From: Rhizophagus clarus
Taxonomy: Eukaryota > Glomeromycota > Glomeromycetes > Glomerales > Glomeraceae
Length of the DNA stretch: 64,000 bases
Direction: 5' to 3'
Assembly: GCA_015698045.1 (NCBI GenBank)
Contig: BLAL01000013.1
Location: 248,001-312,000 of the forward strand
Both the position numbers and the translations under genes were made by a program. Below, piece after piece: positions 46,656 through 58,335 of the stretch (positions are counted from its first letter, which is position 1; every line of letters begins with the position of its first letter). The notes under the pieces were generated by a model, which saw only the letters and a list, made by a program, of their open reading frames with translations, was not told the DNA's origin and did not search any database.

Positions 46656-48351
46656 TCAATTTCTTGGTTTAATTTCAACTAATAATTTTTCACAAGAAAC
46701 TAGAATAATGTCGCTCGTAGCTTGAATAGGAGAATTCATATCTACTAGATTAATTTCATATTTCCTAAATAATAAAGCTATCAAACAAACTAATTCAATC
46801 ATTGCCAATTTTCTTCCTGGACATATTCTTAATCCTCCACCAAACATCATAAATGAATTCTCTGCCTTAAAATTCTCAACCAACCATCTATCAGGGTTAA
46901 ATTTATCAGGTTCTTCCCAATAATCTTCATCATGATGAATAGCTCTAACATTGATTTTAAACGATGTGTTAGCTGGCCATTGATATCCTGCTATTTCATC
47001 GGGTTTATCAATGCATCTTGAAACCAAGTGTGATATCGGAACAATGCGGGCTACTTCCTTTACAATTGCTTCACAGTAACTTAAATTATAAAAATCATCT
47101 TTAGTAATTGGTCGCATTTTATCACCTCGGAATACATTATTAATTTCTTCTAGCATTTTCTTTTTCACATCTGCATTGTGTGCAATATAATAGATTACGA
47201 ACGACAGTATACTCGCGGCCTATATTTGAAATAAAAAAAAAAGGTTCATTCCATATAATTTCTGAAACATAAGATTTTTCTAAAAATTTACTTACTTTAT
47301 GAGTTCCATTAATAATTCCATCGAGTAAATTAGCACGAATTTCACTATTTGTCATAGATCTCGCTGCTTCACCAACTTCGATATAATCAACATCACGAAA
47401 TGTATTTTTGATAATCATTGATGTCAACATATCATGCGGTAATGGTTCATCTAATGGTGTTTCTTTAATTTCTTGCCTACGTTTCTTAGTCATTGTATCC
47501 AATTTTTCATTAAAAAATTTCAGGCTTAGAAGTGTATCATCCGCTTGATTTTTAAAAAATGGAATAAAATGTCGCAAAAAAGGAGTAACGAAAAAAAATA
47601 TTGAATATCCTATAATAAGCTTACAAAGTGCTTGAAATAATTTCACAGAATCTACGATTTTTTCTGGTGGATGATCAGATTTTTCATCACTGAGCGTGTC
47701 AAAATAAGCTGCCATTGAATAAGATCTTTCACCAGTTAACAATTTAATAATCATATCATTCGTGTAATGATTAAACCATTCATGGAAATCCAATATGTTT
47801 TTATTTTCTTTGATAATTTCTTCTTTAAGGAATAACTTATTCCAATAATTTTCTAATTCATTGAAAAGTTTGTTTGTCTGATCAATAGCTTCATCAGTAA
47901 ATTTCGGTGATAGAATAGCTTGTGAGATAAAATGACGATTAAATACCCACGATTTATAATTATTATTAACCACTATTCCTTTTCCTTCAATTCCCAATTC
48001 TTCTAATCCTTTACATTTTGGAATTCTCATCCAATGCGTATTTTTTTTCGAAAGCGATAAAAAATTTTCAAGATAATCTACTCGACACAAAACTATAGAT
48101 CGTAAATTACCATAAACTTCATATATATCACCATATTTCTCATAACAATAATCGCAAAACATTTGGCCATCTCCATTAAACCACCAATAAATTTGAGGAA
48201 AATTACCAACTAATGGGAATGGTAATGGACCAGGTAAAGGATTTACCCGAGTAAAATATTTGTAATAAAAATTTACCACATATATCATTAATATTGTAAT
48301 CAGCAATAAAACAAAATTATTAATAAAATTCTCTAATAGTTTAAAAATCAT
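46656..48351 (-). CDS. Cytochrome P450, non-canonical I-helix (His-Lys)
   Basis: Exon 1 is 47296-48351, exon 2 is 46656-47219, and the intron is 76 bp, giving 539 aa. The Met at 48351 (MIFKLLENF) is preferred over the one four codons upstream because it aligns with the other starts. Closest in sequence to the 41628 gene: hinge PLPGPLPFPLVGNF, helix C WVFNRHF, ExxR EVAR, FNPDRW and FGGGLRICPG are all present. The I-helix reads N-G-T-H-K joined to A-A-S-I, so His and Lys stand in for Asp and Thr, and the following Thr is Ala. The exon-1 frame runs on past the splice site through the intron, unlike in most paralogues, but the consensus donor (GTAAGT) and acceptor (TATAG) are present. Confidence 0.93.
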
Positions 48352-48532
48352 CCTATCTTTCACTTTTTCTGTTTTGATATTCAGCTCCTTTCTTTATATT
48401 TTTTTGTTGTATTTAAATAATTTGCAAATTATTTATTTGTCACTACATTTTGAAACAAATTACTAATTACTTTATAATATAGACATATCATTATTGCGTT
48501 AATCAAAAAACATTACCAAATTTGATTTAAGA

Positions 48533-48548
48533 TGTGTGATCGTCGATT
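48533..48548 (+). promoter_or_regulatory. Shared upstream block TGTGATCGTC, copy for the P450 at 48351
   Basis: TGTGTGATCGTCGATT, preceded by TTTGATTTAAGA and followed within 10 bp by TTTTCCCTCC, about 185 bp before the start codon. The same order of words occurs near 53190-53230 and 62141-62185. Confidence 0.4.
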
Positions 48549-49684
48549 GATTTTCCCTCCGGTTAATTATTCAATTTTTCACTTTTACTAATTTTGATAT
48601 TCTTGAAAGCATCTCTATACTCCGTGGCTTCATTGTCATAATTCCTTTTTTGGGTTTCGCCCGAAACATCTATACCATAAAACTACAGCTTACCAAAGAA
48701 ATATATATACATATAGCTTCGTAATTTTTCATTACCCAGGTTATAATACCACGAAATTTACGAAGTTTAATATTATTTAACGTCAGCATCTGCTGATATT
48801 AGCTGTATTGACGATTTTGATAATGAATTCGTATAGTAATTAAATAATTAAGAAAAATAATGCCAGATAACAAATTTCTCACGATTCAAAAGTGATCATG
48901 GTTGCCAAGTCAGGATTGAGTCGGTGGAATTTCGTAGTAGATATTTATTATCCTAAAATAAATAAATCATTTAAAAACACAAGTTACCTATGTTTTAATA
49001 TTCCAACAGGGAAATTCATAAAGGTTAATCGTAAAAGTAGTTTGTAAGGATCTACTGTATAATGTAGCTGAAGTACAAATTCAATTATAACACGTGAAGA
49101 AATGTGGAAGGGGTACTATAGTACATAAAGGGGGCTGGGGAGACTGTGGTTTGAATAACTTTCTGAAGGTTCTTGGCAGATTTAACTGTATAGTATCCAG
49201 TTTACTAATTTAATATGGTTCGCTATCAGTGGTCGGTCCTTAACCTCTGGTTTTCACTTCTTTTATAACACCATGATTTTCATTCCACTAATAATCTAAA
49301 TTATTTATATTAATTTAATAATTTAACTCATTAAACTCCTCAAATTGTTTTCGGGATTTAAATTCCCGACGATCGGGAATCCCGTTATAATACATGTCCG
49401 ACGTTCATCCGGCAAATCATAAACCCAAAATTTCATTAATACTACTATCTTTGTAAGTTGTAGCTGTTGCTCAAGCTGTTGCTTATATGATATTATAATA
49501 TTTTAACTGAAGATGGATTTATTTTAATGTCCAAGTGCGGATTTTTGCAAAATATCATTAAATTGTTAATATCAGTCAGTTTATATAATAATTTAAGTAT
49601 TAATTTTTGCGAAAGTATCATTAATTTTGCGAAGTATTGATAAATGATAATAAAAATATTAATTATTAGTATAAACTTATAATA

Positions 49685-50333
49685 GTGGGTTCAGTTTATT
49701 TCACCGACAATTATTTCACCGACAGTTACAGAGAGTTCACCGAAAATCATTTCATCGACAATATCATTTTCACCAAAAGTCATTTTACCGAAAATCACTT
49801 CACCGAATTTTTAATTTTTTACTAACATAGTCACGACCATTAATTTAGAATCTATTTATATTTAATAATTTTTATTACGAAAATAACATAGTCATAATTA
49901 TTAAAGTAAAAATACTATTATTTATTGTGCAGAATTTTATCATAAATATACACATAAAAGAAATGGTATGAAATTCGAATATATTATTAGATTCATGAGT
50001 TGATCGGTTTTCTTATAAAGTGAGATGATAAAATTACTCTAATAAAGATTAATATTCTAAGTGTTTTCAATGAACTCCAACCATATTCTTAATTTTTATT
50101 CACTTAACTAATTATAAGTAATATTTGCATTTAATGTTTATTAAATTATGAAATAATATAAAATTAATAAAAAAAGATACTAAAAGAACGTTAAATTATT
50201 TTATTGTAAAATGTTATTTATTTAGTATTAATTATCGGTGAAATGGTCGTGTCGACGTGTCGGTGAAATGACAGTCGGTAAGTTGATTGTCGGTGAAATG
50301 ATTTTTCGGCGAAATCAATGCGTCCATAATAAT
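49685..50333. repeat. Fold-back element built on TTTCACCGACA
   Basis: The left arm (49695-49812) has about eight TTTCACCGA-like words (TTTCACCGACA, TTCACCGAAAATCA). The right arm (50225-50325) has the complements (TCGGTGAAATG, GTCGGTGAAATGA, TTCGGCGAAAT). The loop is AT-rich and non-coding. The layout parallels the CCCGAA fold-backs: short periodic words filling both arms. Confidence 0.7.
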
Positions 50334-50480
50334 ACATTAATTTTCGTTAAGTATTATCAAAAATTAAAACAAAGTTAATAAATATAGGGATAGTGTGTCA
50401 GGATAATGAATGTCGAAGTAATGAAATCTCGGGATTTTGAAATCTCGGATTATTGATTCGAACGTAAACCAAAATCGTTA

Positions 50481-50660
50481 ATTCAAAAATTCTCTAGTAG
50501 GTTAAAAATCGCCTCATCGTTTCGTTTTTTTTTTGTTTTTCTGTTAACAATTTTTTAACTTTTACAGGTGTATTTACAATATATTTATTTCACATTTCAA
50601 CATTTATTCTAAATTTGATTGGTCGTCAGAGTATTGACACGTGAGTATATTTTAAATAGA
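50481..50660 (-). pseudogene. Ghost of a P450 start region with leader
   Basis: On the minus strand GCGATTTTTAACCTACTAG, AGAATTTTTGAATT replaces the array start (ATGATTTTTAAACTATTAG and so on): the start codon is GCG and a stop follows. The leader side (to 50650) retains T-run, TCTGTTAACA and the GGTCGTCAGAGTATTGACACG upstream word (compare 59625). Nothing of the rest of the gene remains before the next gene's tail repeats. Confidence 0.55.
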
Positions 50661-50954
50661 ACTGAAGAACAGAGGTTTGAATGATATTCTAGCGACAAAT
50701 TCAACTGTATCTAGTTTGTCAATTAATGTACTTTGTTTCATTATGTGCACTTATAAATTGTAAACCTTAAGTACAACAATATTACTATTTGCTTGCCAGC
50801 ATTTTGTTTAAAATTAATCTCACGTTGCTTACATTAAGTCATTTACGCGGTATACACAATTATTTATACAATATACGGTATTAATTTATTATGTAATATA
50901 GTAGTACTTTCTCTAACCACTAAGGCTAAATACAGTACTGTCGGTATAAGAACT

Positions 50955-51101
50955 GAAAGTCAATTTCTTTATTTAATTTCATCCAATACGACTATAATAC
51001 AAAAACATAAATTCTTAGTTTTGATTTCAACTAATGGTTCGTCAAAATACTAGAAAATCAATTTCTTGGTATAATTCAACTAATAACCCAACACAAGAAA
51101 A
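50955..51101 (-). repeat. Tandem copies of the P450 C-terminal tail, after the 51102 gene
   Basis: Three imperfect extra copies of the end of exon 2 (words TCAATTTCTTTATTTAATTT, AAATTCTTAGTTTTGATTTC, TCAATTTCTTGGTATAATTC) lie 3' of the stop codon, each with the AACTAAT(A/G) block. Confidence 0.8.
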
Positions 51102-52799
51102 TCAATTTCTTGGTTTAATTTCAACTAATAATTCAACACAAGAAACCATAATACTATTACACCGAGTTTTAATAGGAGAATTCATATCTACTAAATTAAT
51201 TTCATATTTCCTAAACAATAAAGCTATCAAACAAACTAATTCAATCATTGCTAATTTTCTTCCTGGACATATTCTTAATCCTCCACCAAACATAATAAAT
51301 GAATTATCTTTTGGCTCAAAGTCTTCAACCAACCATCTCTCAGGATTAAATTTATTAGGTTCTTCCCAATAATCTTCACCATGATGAATAGCTCGAACAT
51401 TGATTTTAAACGATGTGTTAGCTGGCCATTGATATCCTGCTATTTCATCGGGTTTATCAATGCATCTTGAAACCAAGTGTGATAGCGGAACAATGCGGGA
51501 GACTTCTTTTACAATTGCTTCACAGTAATTTAAATTATAAAAATCATCTTTAGTAATTGGTCGCGCTATATCACCTCGGAATACATTATTAATTTCTTCT
51601 AGCACTTTCTTTTTCACATCTGAATTATGTGCAATATAATAGATTATGAATGAAAGCATATTCGCAGCCTATACATTTGAAATAAAGAAAGAAGGAACAG
51701 TTAAGATAATTCCTAAAACAAAATTTTTCTAAAAATTTTTACTCACTTTATTAGTTCCGTTAAGAATTCCATCAAGTAAATTAGCGCGAATTTCATTGTT
51801 TGTCATAGGTCTTGCTACTTTGCCAGCTTCGACATAATTAACATCACGAAATGTATTTTTGATAATCATCGATGTCAACATATCATGTGGTAAGGGCTTA
51901 CCTAACGGTGTATCATTAATTTCTTGCCTACGTATCTTAATAATTGCATCCAGTTTTTGATTAAAAAATCTTATGTTTTGAAGCACATCATTTGCTTTGT
52001 TCTTAAAAAATGGAGAACAATATCGCAAGGGAGTAATTATAAATATTGATGGATATTCCAAAAAAAGTTTACAAAGTTCTTGAAATAATTTCACAGAATC
52101 TTTGATTTCTGTTGCTGGATGATCAGATCTTTCATCACTAAGAGTGCCAAAATAAGTTGCCATTGAATAAGATCTTTTGCCAGTTAACAATTTAATAATC
52201 ATATCATCTGTGTAGCGTTTAGACCATTCGCGGAAATCTACTATATTTTTATTTTCTTTGATAATTTCTTCTTTAAGGAATAACTTATTCCAATAACTTT
52301 CTAATTCATTGAAATGTTTGTTTATCTGATCAATAGCTTCATCAGTAAATTTCGGTGACAAAATAGCTTGTGAAGTAAAATGTCGATTAAATATCCACGA
52401 TTTATAGTTACAATTGAACAATATTCCTTTTCCTTTAATTCCTATTTCTTCCAATCCCTTGCAATTGGGAATTCTCATCCAATGTGCATTTATTTTTGAA
52501 AGTGATAAAAAATTTTCAAGATATTCTGCTCGACATAAAACTATAGATCGTGAACCACCATAAAACTCATATATGTCACCATATTTCTCGTAGCAATAAT
52601 CGTGAAACAATTGGTCATTTCCGTTAAACCACCAATAAATTTGAGGCAGATTACCGATGAATGGGAATGGGAATGGACCGGGTAAAGGATTTACACGAGT
52701 AAAATATGTGTAATAATAATGTGCTACATATATCATCAGTATTGTAATTAAAATTAAAACAAAATCATCAATAAAATTTCCAAATAATTTAAGAATCAT
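51102..52799 (-). CDS. Cytochrome P450, non-canonical I-helix (Asn-Lys)
   Basis: Exon 1 is 51747-52799, exon 2 is 51102-51668, and the intron is 78 bp with a GTGAGT donor, giving 539 aa. The anchor FVLILITILMIYVAHYYY, hinge PLPGPFPFPFIGNL, helix C WIFNR, ExxR EVSR, FNPERW and FGGGLRICPG are intact. The I-helix reads N-G-T-N-K joined to A-A-N-M. The B'/F-side segment differs from the others by a two-residue deletion (TPLRYCSPFF where paralogues have TPFLRxxIPFF). Exon 1 continues in frame for only five codons into the intron before a stop. Confidence 0.93.
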
Positions 52800-52841
52800 C
52801 TTACTGTTTTACTTTTTTCTTTGTTTTTTTCTGTTCAGCTC

Positions 52842-52887
<46 letters not shown>

Positions 52888-53974
52888 ATGTGTAGTAATC
52901 TGCCCAGTAAAAAGGTCGTACAAAACTTGTATTAAATTTATATTAAATATGTGTATGAGCCCATTTGGTATAAAAAATTAAGATAAATTTAAAACAAGTG
53001 TGGCCAAATTTTATACCAAATGAGCTCATTTTATAATTGGGACTTTGAAACAGATCTCGTTATTTTTATAACAATATTACTATTATTAAATGGGCGTTAA
53101 AATATCGGCCCTCGGTCCGTTCAATGACAATTTTACACGGGGTATTGGATTTACCAACGTCGATCAATAATAAAATGTGGCTAAATTTGGTTCAAGATGT
53201 GTGATCATCAATTTGTAATTTCCCTCCTCTAATTAATTAGGAATATAAAAATTAGTAAAAGTGAAAATTTTGTTTATTGCCGGTAAGTACCTTATTTAAA
53301 AGTAGAGGTTAAGCAGCAAAAGATGCTCATACTTTTTCGATTGAATATGGTTTTAACTTACAAGGATCGTATAATGTGGCTGAAGTGCAGTATCTAATTT
53401 TAACACGTGAAGTAAACGGAAGGGGTAATATTCATAAGGGGCGTAATTTTGAATGATAATCTGAAGCTTCTTGACAGATTCTACCAATTTAATGTGGGAT
53501 AGTGGCTATACATTCTGTTTTCGCCTCCGGTTCTCACTTCAGATACGTTATAAGATTATTTGATAAATTTAATTGGCTGCTCTTTGAATGTTTGGCGTAC
53601 TTGATTGGTTAATGGCACGTGATATGAACATCGAATCTACGTACATTTCAATGTTGCGAAATCTTAAGTATAACAACGTATAATAAACAAGATGGAAATA
53701 ATTTAAGCTCTAATTAATTATTTGACAGTTTTTCCGTTTAAATCATTTGCCAATAATCACAAAATCCAACCCTACAGCAGAATATCCCTATGCTAAAGCA
53801 ACTATACCACCATTTCAATGTCCTATCGGCAGTATAGAATAAATCACACAAAAATTACAACGCATAATGTTGTAGAATATTGGATTATAAATTCATTTAT
53901 ACAAAATAATATAGTAAAAACAATAAGTATTTAATAATAGAGTTTATACTAGCACGTTCTTGAAATATAAGAAT
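52800..53974. other. Intergenic region with TA microsatellite and duplicated upstream block
   Basis: 52848-52882 is a TA run of about 17 repeats in the leader of the 52799 gene. 53191-53230 carries the TGTGATCATC block with GGTTCAAGA before it. 53265-53570 is the third copy of the upstream block seen at 45330 and 48950. No gene. Confidence 0.45.
52848..52882. repeat. TA dinucleotide microsatellite
   Basis: Uninterrupted TA repeat about 50 bp upstream of the P450 start codon at 52799, at the position where other array genes have an ordinary TATA-like word. Confidence 0.9.
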
Positions 53975-55708
53975 TCAACTTCTTGGTTTAATTTCGACTA
54001 ATAATTCGCCACAAGAAATTATAATATCACGACTTTTAGTTTTAATAGGAGAATGCTTGTCTATTAAATCAATTTCATATTTCCTAAATAATAAAACCAT
54101 CAAACAAACTAATTCAATCATTGCCAACTTTTTTCCTGGACATGATCTTACTCCTCCACCAAATGTGATAAATGAATTCTTCTTTGGCTCAAAACCTTCA
54201 ACCATCCATCTATCAGGGTTAAATTTATTAGGTTCTTCCCAATAATCATCATCATTATTAATAGCTCTAATATTAATTAGAAACGATGTATCAGCTGGCC
54301 ATTGATATCCTCCTATTTTATCGGGTTGATCAATACGTCTTGCAAATGAGTGTGTTATTGGAAAAATACGAGCTACTTCTTTTACTATTGCTTCACAATA
54401 ACTTAAATTATAAAAATCATCTTTAGTGATCGGTCGAATTTTATCATGAAATATACTATCAATTTCTTCTAACATTTTCTTTTTCACGTCTGAATTGTGT
54501 GCAATATAGTAGATAATTAATGTAAACATACTTGCTGACTATATTTGAAATAAAAAAAAAAGTATGATTAATATAATATTGAAGTTAAGAATTATTAGTA
54601 TCATAAAATAAACCTCAAAATAAGGATTCTTTATAAAATTTACTTTGTAACCTCCAAGAACTGCTTCAATTAAATTAACGCGAATTTCAGCATCAGTCAT
54701 AGATCTATTGACTTCACCAGTATCGACATAATTAACATCACGAGGTGTATTTTTGATAATCATTGATGTCAACATATCGTGTGGTAGAGGTTTGCCCAAT
54801 GGCGTAACCCCAATTTCTTGTCTGCGTCTCTTAATAATTACATCTAGTTTTTGATTAACAAATCCCCTGTTTTGAATTAAATCATTTTCTTTATTTTTGA
54901 AGAATGGAATGTAATTTCGTAAAAAAGATGGAACTAATAAAAAGTATTGAAAACTCAAAAGTTGTTTATGAAGTGCTTTAACAAATTTCACGGAATCATT
55001 AATTATTGCTGATGGATGGTCTGATTTTTCATCACCAAAAGTATCAAAATAAGCTGCCATTGAATAAGACCTTTCACCAGTTAACAATTTAATAGTTATA
55101 TCATTTGCGTAATTATTAAACCATCCGGAAAGATCCAATATATTTTTGTTTTCTTTAATAATTTCCTTTTTAAGAAATAACCTGTCCCAATAACTTTCTA
55201 ATTCATTGAAAAGTTTGTTTGTCCAATCAATAGCTTCATCAGTAAATTTTGGTGACAGAATGGCTTGTGAAAAAAATTGTCGATTAAACATCCACGATTT
55301 ATAATTATCATTGAATAATACTCCTTTTCCTTCAATTCCCAATCCTATTGATCCTTTGCGATTGGGAAATCTCATCCAGTGCGCATTTTTTAGTGAAAGC
55401 GATAGAAAATTTTTAAGATATTCTGATCGACATAAAACTATAGATCGTTCATTACCATATAGCCTATAAATCTCATATATGTCACCATATTTCTTGTAAC
55501 AATTATTATAAAACATTTGAATATCCCCATTAAACCGCAAGTAAACTTGAGGCAAATTGCCAATGAATGGGAATGGGAATGGACCGGGTAAAGGATTAAC
55601 TCGTGTAAAATATGTGTAATAATAATGTGACACATATGTCATTAATATTGTGGTTAGCAACAAAATATAATCATTAATAATAAAATTCTCTAATAGTTTA
55701 AACATCAT
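53975..55708 (-). CDS. Cytochrome P450, non-canonical and shortened I-helix (Tyr-Lys)
   Basis: Exon 1 is 54644-55708, exon 2 is 53975-54538; the intron is 105 bp, the longest of the set, with a weaker GTAAAT donor. This gives 542 aa. The hinge PLPGPFPFPFIGNL, helix C WMFNR, ExxR EVAR and FNPDRW are normal, and the haem loop reads FGGGVRSCPGKK. The I-helix is L-G-G-Y-K joined to S-A-S-M: it lacks one residue relative to all paralogues (G-Y-K where they have G-T-Y-K), so the helix register around the oxygen-binding kink should be shifted. Residues after position ~68 carry a short insertion (YRLYGNE). If splicing fails, the frame runs on 30 codons into a very hydrophobic tail. It is functional by its intact frame, but the least certain of the array to be an active enzyme. 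Confidence 0.9.
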
Positions 55709-56890
55709 ATCTTTTCTCTTTTTTTTTTTTGTTTATTTTATTTCTTATTCTTATTTTTTTTTTTTTTTTTTTTTTTTTGTTGTTACATTTTCAGAGGTAT
55801 TTATTGTATTTTATAATCAGCAAATTTATTTTACATATATGATCACTCCGATACATATACTGTATGATCACTCCGATACATAGACCACATTACCTATGTG
55901 TGATCGGCGATTAGTTACCCCCTATTTTTTGTAATTGATTCACGTATAATATTTCGTGTCCCACGAAAGCCTCACTGTGATTAAAAATATGCTTTTGATC
56001 ATTTTTTTTTTCATTTAAATTGTTTCTTTTTAATTATCAAATTTTTGTGGTTTTCCTGTTATAATCATGTGATAAAATAAAGAAATAATCTTTTTTCATT
56101 GCTTTCCATATATTTATGTTTTTAAATGCAAGTCTTCATTCTTTTTGCTTTCTTAGAACCTTCTGGTTTTGTATTGTTATCTCCACACATGCTCAGCACC
56201 ATCTGTTACGTAAAAATCATCATTCATGTACTGTACATATCAATTTCCTTACCAAATTAACTTCATCATTTATACCAAAAATTGAATTAATATCTCAAGT
56301 TCTGGTTGAAGAATATGAAAAATGAATAAAAATCTTAAAAAGAGCAGAGCTCAATTATATTCGATATGATCAACTTGAACAATATTAAAAAATTATACCG
56401 TTTAGGTCTTTAGGATTATGCGTTAAAAAAAAACGAAAATTTTACATGTAAGTTTAAAACTCGACATTGGCTGATGTAGTGATAACCAATCAAAATTTAA
56501 GAACGTCAACCGATCAGAAAATGAATAAAAATCATGCATGTGGTTTCTTTAAATCACTAGACGGGATTTTAATTACCTTGCAGATCTTTTAAATAACAAG
56601 AGATCGGCAATATTGGCATTATTGAATAGAGCTTCAATTTCATTGAAGGCCATTCATTATAAGATTCGAATATTCGAAGATATAAATCGAATCTCACTTG
56701 ATGTTTGAATCTACATAATATATCTGAATCACATGATACTATATATTCGAATATCATTCGAATATCTAATTTCACTATTTTGCATGATTTATAAATGAAT
56801 ATTCAACTATCCTAATTTAAATGGAAGATCTGATATTGTAATTTTAAGTCGCATGATATAACCTGGTGACAATTTGTCATCATGCGAAAT
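55709..56890. other. Intergenic 5' flank of the P450 at 55708
   Basis: T-rich leader to 55790, a direct repeat of TGATCACTCCGATACATA at 55840-55880, then the TGTGTGATCGGCGATT block at 55897-55912. 56650-56775 holds several TTCGAATA/CGAATATTCG palindromes. The short frames here (56116-56325, 56569-56775) are not protein-like. Confidence 0.35.
55897..55912 (+). promoter_or_regulatory. Shared upstream block TGTGATCGTC, variant copy for the P450 at 55708
   Basis: TGTGTGATCGGCGATT about 190 bp before the start codon, followed by ACCCCCTA. One base differs from the core at 48533. Confidence 0.35.
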
Positions 56891-56895
56891 TATTT

Positions 56896-58335
56896 AGTGT
56901 TACGGCCAAAAGATTTGCATCAGCGGAAAAAAATATAAATAGATCTAGATGTTTCGACGTCTTGGGGTAAAGAATTGCTAAAAATAAAAAAAACTAGAGT
57001 CAATTACGTACATACGCGTATGAAAAGTAAACTAATTTGTTAGTTTTCTATTAAATCAAGAATCACTAGCACTACTTTTGATCATTGACTTTTTAAAGGA
57101 ACTAAATTTTAATTTTTACAAATTAATAATATGCCTTGATAATTATTCATTAAATAGAATTTTTTATTTATGTAATTTATATTGTCTTTCAGAAGTAACA
57201 TGCTGTCTGGTTTTAGTTATAAAATTAAAAAATTCGCTATGATAATTTTTAATTCATCTTAATTTCAAATAAAATTTGGGAAAATTACCACGAAAAGAGG
57301 ATTTACTGTATATTCTTCTAATAATTAATCCAAACCAAATCGGACCGGTAGATCGAGTGAAATTAACATTACATATAGAATGGGATGATAAATTATAAAT
57401 TTGCCAATAAATTTCTCTCGATCTACCGTCCGATTTACGTAAAAAACAATTGATTGTTATTTTTTAAAAATTTGCTTTTATATTTGCAATCTTTAATTCT
57501 GCTTTATTTCGAATAAAATTTCTATAACGAAAAGGTCTCCGAATTTAGTAGTAAGGGATAATATATTTTATAGAAATTCATATGAATTCCTGATTTTGAC
57601 CGTTCTCAAGCATCTCCAAGTATCACAATTAACAACGAGATCAATAGAATTATAAGCTTTTCCATACCTCTTTTATAGTTTAACGTAAATTTATGTAGCG
57701 GATTTTTATGATAATTATTGTTATAGTCTTCTACATGCCTATAATTCAATAAAAAATACCTTTAAATGATTTTATGATTGAGCGTTCATATTGATCATTT
57801 GAAAAAAAGGTGTTCTTTAGCTCGCCAAAATAAGAATCTAACGGCCTGCCTTTATTGATGCAAATAAAAATTTTCAATAATGAAATTAACAACAATAAAA
57901 TAAGTTGGGAATGTAAAATCGCCGCACGCCGCACCTAATTGTTATTTTTTTTTTTTTTGATTTTAAAATTTTTGACTGAAATATTATGTAAATTTATAGC
58001 AGAACAAGATTTTCTTCATATTTATAAGCAAACCGTTTTTTTTTTGATCTTAAAAAAAAATTTTCTTAACTATTTATCGTCCCCACTCCATTGTATTAAT
58101 GCTAAATGTATTTATAGTTTAAAAGCACAAAGGTGATTTATATTAGAATAATTAAAATATAAGAAATAATACTGATTCAACGTCGACGGTCATGACTAGA
58201 AAACTAACAGATTAGTTTGCACTAAAATTTATATATTTAAATAAACTCTAGTTTTTAGCAATTTCTTACCAGATGTCAACACTACTACTTAGATCACTAA
58301 TTATATTTTTTTCCGCTGATGCACATCTTTCGGTC
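56896..58335. mobile_element. 1.4-kb element with long (~150 bp) imperfect inverted ends
   Basis: The left side (56896-57050) has TTACGG, TTGCATCAGCGGAAAAAAAT, AGAATTGCTAAAAA, ACTAGAGT and AAACTAATTTGTTAGTTTTC in that order. The right side (58185-58335) has the same words in reverse complement and reverse order. The interior is AT-rich; a minus-strand 62-codon frame (57746-57934, with KGRPLDSYFGEL) might be a transposase scrap but is too short to assign. A separate hairpin is nested at 57338-57432. Confidence 0.65.
57338..57432. repeat. Nested ~95-bp hairpin
   Basis: AATCGGACCGGTAGATCGAG and its near-perfect complement CTCGATCTACCGTCCGATTT (one base missing) bracket a ~55-bp loop. It sits inside the long-TIR element. 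Confidence 0.7.

Larger units (their letters stand above)
48352..50480. other. Intergenic region with upstream block and fold-back element
   Basis: 48521-48560 holds the TGTGATCGTC block of the 48351 gene, and 48950-49310 is the second copy of the duplicated upstream block described for 45330-45600. 49345-49395 is a CGGGATTT/AATCCCG palindromic fragment and 50395-50470 a TCTCGGGATTTTG fragment, both related to the repeat at 5455-5840. The fold-back at 49685-50333 is listed separately. No gene. Confidence 0.4.
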
